Under the pieces are notes generated by a model. It worked only from the letters and a program-made list of their open reading frames with translations, made no database searches and was not told the DNA's origin. Positions 59,287-64,000 of a DNA stretch of 64,000 bases are shown here, in pieces. Within the stretch, counting starts at the first letter, position 1. Each line of letters begins with the position of its first letter. The DNA is from Armigeres subalbatus (taxonomy: Eukaryota; Arthropoda; Insecta; Diptera; Culicidae): positions 331,573,953 through 331,637,952 of the forward strand of contig NC_085140.1 of the NCBI RefSeq assembly GCF_024139115.2, written 5' to 3'. The translations under genes were made by a program, and so were the position numbers.

Positions 59287-59782
59287 TTCATCATTAATAA
59301 AATCGAACTGATTGCTCAGTTCGATAGGAGAAGAATTATTTTCAATGCGTTAGAAGGAATATCTGAAATTTCCAGCTTCCTTCTATTTTTTGGGACGGTC
59401 TTGAAACCTTGTTTCTTCTAAGAAAGGGGAGAATTCAGAGACTCACCCTTCCTCTTGTTTTTATTAATGCTCATGCCTGAGCGTGGATACCCGACCTTCT
59501 AAGAGGTTTTTCCCAGAACGGTGTCCCTGCAGGATTACCACCGCTTGTCGGAATTTTACTTCCGCAAACGGGTCCAACGTAAAACGAAGGCACGGGTCCT
59601 TGCAAAGATCGTAACGGGATCAGTGGGTACAAATAGCGCTAAGAAGCACCGTTGAAATTAAAATAGCTTCGGGTAGTATTAAAAACTTCCTTCCGCAAAG
59701 AGAGAAAGAACCGCACAGCACGAAAGCACGATGAGGTCTGAGATGTTTTTATTATTCCGGATTCTAAATGGACATAGCTTTA

Positions 59783-60460
59783 CCTGTTCTCCTGAAGCCG
59801 GGACATTTACGTACTATAAGATTCCGGCCAAACCAGTGGCCTCTTGTTAAGTTTATTAATCCTCTCCTTAGTTACGGTAAAGCTGAGAGTGACTAGGAAT
59901 AGTAATCCTCATGTTTTATTAATTTTCCTGATTTTGATAACATTCCAGATTTCAAACGAAAAACATGAGTATCACTAGTGTTCAATCTATGGATTACACC
60001 ATAACATTGACAATGTAATTTACACTTTATTGCAACTAGAAGTCACTATTTTGTCATTTATCGCTACCAGCTCTGCCTTAAGGAAATTCTTTCAGAAATT
60101 CCTGTTGGTGTTAAACTTAATTTCAAAACAATAAAAAAAAACTTTAGCTTTAGAACACTCTCCAGAAAATCTTTGAGAACTTCCTACAGGAAATGTACAT
60201 TGAGGAAATATTTAGTACATTCCCCAGTCAGCTGAAAGAGTTTTTCAGAAAATTCTTTTGAAGTTTTTCTGGAATTTCTTGGAAAATCCCTTTAGGGAAT
60301 CTTTAACTATTTCGTTGAAAATTCCATCAAAAAATTCTTTCAAACTCGTGCTTGTTTTCAAAATATGAAAAAAAAATTCCATGGTTTCACTTGATACGGA
60401 GGAAATATTCACAAAGCAATTTAAAAATAATCAATGTTTCCCCGAATAACGGTACCACAG
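59783..60460. other. Intergenic DNA with decayed GGAATTCC repeats
   Basis: 60080-60340 shows degraded units like TTCTTTCAGAAATTCCTG, the same minisatellite type as 36690-37150. No gene. Confidence 0.5.
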
Positions 60461-60465
60461 TTATT

Positions 60466-60615
60466 TGTTGGAAGCTTTTCTATGCCTATCATTGCTTGAA
60501 TGCGTATCTTGTGTGGCATGCACAACCATGTCCAGGAAGTCGAGTATGTTTCTCACCCGAGAACATCGTTGACCGAATCGAGAATCGAACTGGCCTTTCC
60601 CGGGAGACCCTAGTC
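60466..60615 (-). mobile_element. SINE fragment
   Basis: GGAAGCTTTTCTATGCCTAT, GCGTATCTTGTGTGGCATGC and GAGAATCGAACTGGCC match the family at 7662-7917 with an internal deletion. Confidence 0.65.
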
Positions 60616-61191
60616 CTGCACTTGATTTCATCATTATTTATGTAGTAGGTATAAACATCTGTAAAATCAAACTAGGAATTCCAGGCATATATAGTCCTTC
60701 CTGAAACTTAAAACTTTTCACCTTCCGTAGTCCATAGATTTCCATAAAACGTGCCTTGAAAGTTGTGATTTTATTACTCATATGGATCACGATATTCTGT
60801 TAATGCCAATACACCCGGATAAAAAATATGATTAAAATATCATAAATTTTACTGTTACATCACCAATCAAAACATAGTAGTTACCATTGAATGTAATGGA
60901 ATTTCAACAATTAAATCACATCAGAAATAATGGTTTTCCACGATAAAATGAATAGTAAATGGGACTTTTACAATAAAAAAGGGGGGTTGTTATGTATCTT
61001 TACAATAAAAAAATCGAAAATTTTCCATACAAAATTCAGAGCAAAACAATTGATTTAACGGTTCTTTAATGGGATGAATTCGAAGGACAAAACCATAGAA
61101 AACAATGTGTTTCAAATGTTTTCTATAACGTTTTTTATTGTTTTACAGTAAAAATACAATACGTTTTGGAATACATTTCACACTAATATAA

Positions 61192-61289
61192 AGAGCCCCG
61201 CACATAGGATACGTTTGCGTTGCGTTTGACACATTTCCCATGGGAAAACTGTCAAACGCAACGCAAACGTATGCTATGTGCGGGGCTCT
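61192..61289. mobile_element. 98-bp palindromic MITE, TAA duplication
   Basis: The arms AGAGCCCCGCACATAGGATA and complement are ~40 bp each around CCCATGGG. TAA lies at 61189-61191 and 61290-61292, the 3-bp pattern of PIF/Harbinger-like elements. Confidence 0.85.
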
Positions 61290-61429
61290 TAACAATAGAA
61301 ATTCAATACAATTAATTGTTTTACGGTTTATTTTATTACTTTGATTTGAAATTTAATTCGAATTTTAGATTTAGATATTTTATTCTATTGTTGAGCGCTC
61401 TTCATAGCTTCTCATTGGCCATGCCGTAA

Positions 61430-61769
61430 TGCTACGTTTAGACAAGGCAATTAAATTGAGCAAGTCGCTTGAATCGAACGCGAACTGAACGTGTAAACAC
61501 CCTAATTCAATTCACTTGAACGAAAAAAAAAGTTGAACATGTTCAACTTTTGGCAAGTCAATTGAATTCAACTGAGTTGTTCAATTCACTTGCCCTGTCA
61601 AAACGTAGCATAATGCAACAACTCAGTTGAATTCAATTGACTTGCCAAAAGTTGAACATGTTCAACTTTTTTTTTTCGTTCAAGTGATTTGAATTAAGGT
61701 GTTTACACGTTCAATTCGCGTTCGATTCAAGCGACTTGCTCAATTCACTTGCCTTGTCTAAACGTAGCA
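61430..61769. mobile_element. 340-bp foldback MITE, TAA duplication
   Basis: The arms TGCTACGTTTAGACAAGGCA and complement run ~150 bp each side. TAA lies at 61427-61429 and 61770-61772. It contains CAACTTTTGGCAAGTCAATT and its complement within the arms. Confidence 0.9.
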
Positions 61770-61772
61770 TAA

Positions 61773-62130
61773 GTGTTGCTGCTTCGCCTCCGCCTCCGAA
61801 GAGGCGAAGAATGAACCATGAGCTCGCCCAACTCTACGGCGAACCCAGTATCCAGAAGGTAGCTAAAGCCGGAAGGGTACGATGGGCAGGACATGTTGCA
61901 AGAATGCCGGACAGCAACCCTGCAAAGATGGTGTTCGCATCCGATCCGGCAGGTACGAGACGGCGTGGAGCGCGGCGAGCGAGATGGGCAGACCAGGTGC
62001 AGAACGACTTGGCGAGCGTGGGGCGTATCCGAGGATGGAGAGATGCGGCCTCGAACCGTGCATTGTGGCGTCAAATTGTTGATTCAGTGTTATCTGTTTA
62101 GATGTTAACTAAATAAATGAAAAATGAAAT
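61773..62130 (+). pseudogene. RTE-like retrotransposon, C-terminal end and 3' tail
   Basis: Frame from ~61800: MNHELAQLYGEPSIQKVAKA, GRVRWAGHVARMPDSNPAKM, then RRRGARRARWADQVQNDLAS and LWRQIVDSVL to TAG at 62101. This is the extreme C-terminus of an RTE/BovB-like ORF from a family different from 32895-36187. The 3' end is followed by short AAATGAA repeats. 5'-truncated, as is usual for target-primed integration. Confidence 0.8.
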
Positions 62131-63228
62131 GAAGTGTTGCTGCTGGTGAAGAGTGGTGATGTTCGTATATGGCGGCGCTGATTGTGGCCGCTGTCTTTCG
62201 GCATCCTTTCCAATTAACCATGCTTTAGAACTTCCGTGGAGATGCGCCTGTGGATGATGAACATTATAAAAGAATGTCAATGTTCTTCGAGAGTACATAG
62301 AAAATATAAAGAAAAGTTACCTTTATCAGCGGTTGGTATGACGGCTGTTTCCAGTGAGCTTCATAGTTCTGAAAGAAACAAGTCAAACAAAATATTAACT
62401 AAAACGTCAGATTTGCTTTGGCGATAACAATCAAAAACCCCCCCGGGAAGCGTTTTATAGATTTCCCCGCATGGTCATTTAATTGAAATCTTCAGGTGCT
62501 AACAACACTTACAAGTACTAACCACCATTACAAGGCACAGCAGCCAATGATCCATTAGTCAACCACTATCAGAATTTAAAAGAGCAGGAAGCAACGAAGA
62601 GTCCTGCACTTTGACTGTTCGATTTTTTTATTTTTCCCTAGCCGCAAACAAAACATTACACGCTTAAATGGAATTAGTTTTCCACTGAATAAAAAAAAAA
62701 TTAAAAAAACTTATTTTTTTATTAATTTTAATTGTTGTAGAAATACGGTATTTTAAGATCTGCAATATAATTTATATATAAAAAACCAAAATAAATATTT
62801 TTTTTTTTTTTATTGTTATTGTCTTCATTATAATAAATACTTCAAAAATTAATTTAATTCAGATTCTAATCTTTTAAAATTGATTTTTGGTGAACAAAAT
62901 GGACTAATTTAAAAATTTGGTCAAAAGTTTAATTAACATAAGCGAACCATAATAATATTATAAAATGTATTGGTGACATTTGGATTTATTGTTCTTTTGA
63001 GGTAAATACAATATAGATGTTTTTCAACCGTAGATAATCTACATTAAACGAACAGTCGATTGTATTGTTTACCATTCAATCTATAATATTCCAATGGATT
63101 AAACCATACAAGGTACTGTAAATTTTTATCCGGGCATTTTATTTCGCATTTAGTGCTTTAGTTCACCCCACCATTTCGAGTTACAACATTTTCCGTGTAC
63201 TTTAGAGCAATGCTCTTCTGTATACATA
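62131..63228. other. AT-rich intergenic DNA
   Basis: No gene recognised. The homopolymer-rich stretch 62680-62820 is very AT-rich. The end motif ATTTTTATCCGGG at 63122-63134 mirrors CCCGGATAAAAAATATG at 60814. Confidence 0.5.
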
Positions 63229-63379
63229 GGGGGAAAGACGGCTTTGGCAGGTTTTGTTCTATTATTGGCAGGGGGTTTTTGTCGACCAAATTTTATGAAA
63301 TTTAGCCACAATATTCTTTGATATGCAAAGAATGTTTAGGCCAAATTTGAGCCTAGTCGGTCAAAGCCGTCATTCCCCC
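63229..63379. mobile_element. TA-flanked MITE, GGGGGAAAGACGGC family (copy 3)
   Basis: 151 bp, TA at 63227-63228 and 63380-63381. About 40 bp of the right TIR are deleted compared with 56125-56315. Confidence 0.9.
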
Positions 63380-63381
63380 TA

Positions 63382-64000
63382 CTAAGAGTAATGTTAAAAA
63401 CGTTCACATATGTTTATAGATTAACGATAATCTGATGACTTTTAACTATCTTACTGGAAAATTGAAAGATTAACAACTTATACTAAGCGATATTGTCTCT
63501 TCCATTAATCATCTAGCCACGTTTGTCTATTGAGAGGAAGGCCCCATTCCAACCAGCTTTGAATATTTACCTCAACATAATAAGATTTTATCGAATCAAT
63601 TAAAATCTTCTAAACCGAAAATAACTTCATCTATGTGGTTGGTTTGGTCGTCGCTCATGCTTCGTGGCCTGGCCTTGGCAGATAGCTATTTGTTGCTGTT
63701 CGCTCATTCCGTAAAGCATCGTCAGGTTTGTGCATGGTTGGTCGGGCCGGTGCGGTGCCTGTTGACAACGGTTACGGCTTATCCGGATGGGGAACGGTTC
63801 GTTCCAGAGCAGGAGTAATCCAGCCAACCGGGCGATGAAGTGATAATGAAAGAAATAAATGAATTAAAGGGCTGATTGTCTAATGGTTCCGAGAGCGCTT
63901 TTACGGCGCCGAAGGGTGGTGGTCCCATTTTTCATGTGGGAAATTTATTATGAATGTTCGAAGGGTGAAATTCGGGCGGAGGAAGTTTGTTCCTTCGATG
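63382..64000. other. No supported feature
   Basis: A 61-codon frame at 63633-63818 has a hydrophobic start but no recognisable domain. GC content rises after 63640, which may indicate an approach to a gene outside the window. Confidence 0.3.

Larger units (their letters stand above)
53748..59745 (-). mobile_element. Juan-like Jockey-clade retrotransposon, full length but broken
   Basis: Minus orientation: 5' end near 59745, ORF1 59286-58232, ORF2 from 58117, 3' poly-A (poly-T on +) at ~53748. TTTTATTATT occurs at both borders (about 53738-53747 and 59747-59756), consistent with a target duplication. It inserted into the mariner at 52838-59780. A 1.8-kb DNA element splits ORF2 at 54779-56577. 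Confidence 0.88.
52838..59780 (+). mobile_element. mariner DD37E element with a 6-kb insertion
   Basis: The ITRs AAGCTATGTCCATTTAGAAT (52838) and complement (ending 59780) are flanked by TA at 52836-52837 and 59781-59782. The transposase fragment at 52973-53665 keeps TYVKMDFGQLPSQKFYMVMA and a region that, with frameshifts and a stop, spells SREVIQWYRDNN through QLRPIE (37 residues between the second and third acidic positions). Everything from about 53748 to 59745 is an inserted Juan-like element. Confidence 0.88.

Overview
The window is eukaryotic, repeat-rich and AT-rich intergenic DNA with very few host genes. Several signals point to an Aedes mosquito, most likely Ae. albopictus or a close relative. 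They are three copies of a Feilai-type tRNA-derived SINE, a Jockey-clade element resembling Juan, two mariner elements whose catalytic spacing is DD37E (a mosquito-associated group), BEL/Pao remains, RTE-like non-LTR copies and dozens of small TIR elements (MITEs). The species call is inference from remembered family resemblance; no search was run.

Host genes supported by the sequence: (1) a complete three-exon gene for a Sec12/PREB-like WD40 protein on + (29262-31081, 439 aa, C-terminal membrane anchor); (2) a two-exon MADF-domain gene on - (14508 down to 12237, 249 aa) whose intron holds a 90-bp near-perfect palindrome; (3) the 5' part of an unidentified gene on +: a candidate Inr+DPE promoter and noncoding exon at about 39803-40056, and an exon at 46913-47135 with a start codon and a strong donor, continuing beyond what I could follow. 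Weak leads are a 69-aa spliced ORF at 23563-23825 and a Cys-rich ORF on - at 46195-46692.

Layout: 1-3600 holds a pogo/Tigger-like MITE and non-LTR remains. 3606-7931 is a nested composite: a SINE with 14-bp target duplications, split by a 4.0-kb foldback element (TA duplication, Tc1-like termini, arms built of ~151-bp tandem units), itself carrying a Feilai SINE. 8.4-8.9 kb is BEL/Pao pol. 12.2-14.5 kb is the MADF gene. 15.2-16.3 kb is an inverted SINE-like dimer beside a MITE. 18.2-23.5 kb and 42.3-44.3 kb carry one complex palindromic repeat family. 24.3-29.0 kb carries MITEs upstream of the PREB gene. 31.5-39.4 kb is RTE-like and Jockey-like remains with several MITEs inside. 40.4-42.2 kb, 48.2-50.5 kb and 52.8-59.8 kb are nested stacks three to four insertions deep. 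60-64 kb is MITEs, palindromes and one more non-LTR 3' end.

The most interesting content is structural: target-site duplications let the insertion order be read directly, and an unusual number of long inverted repeats could form hairpin RNA if transcribed. I found no operon-like or defence-like gene system. The foldback element is the best candidate for something not well described.
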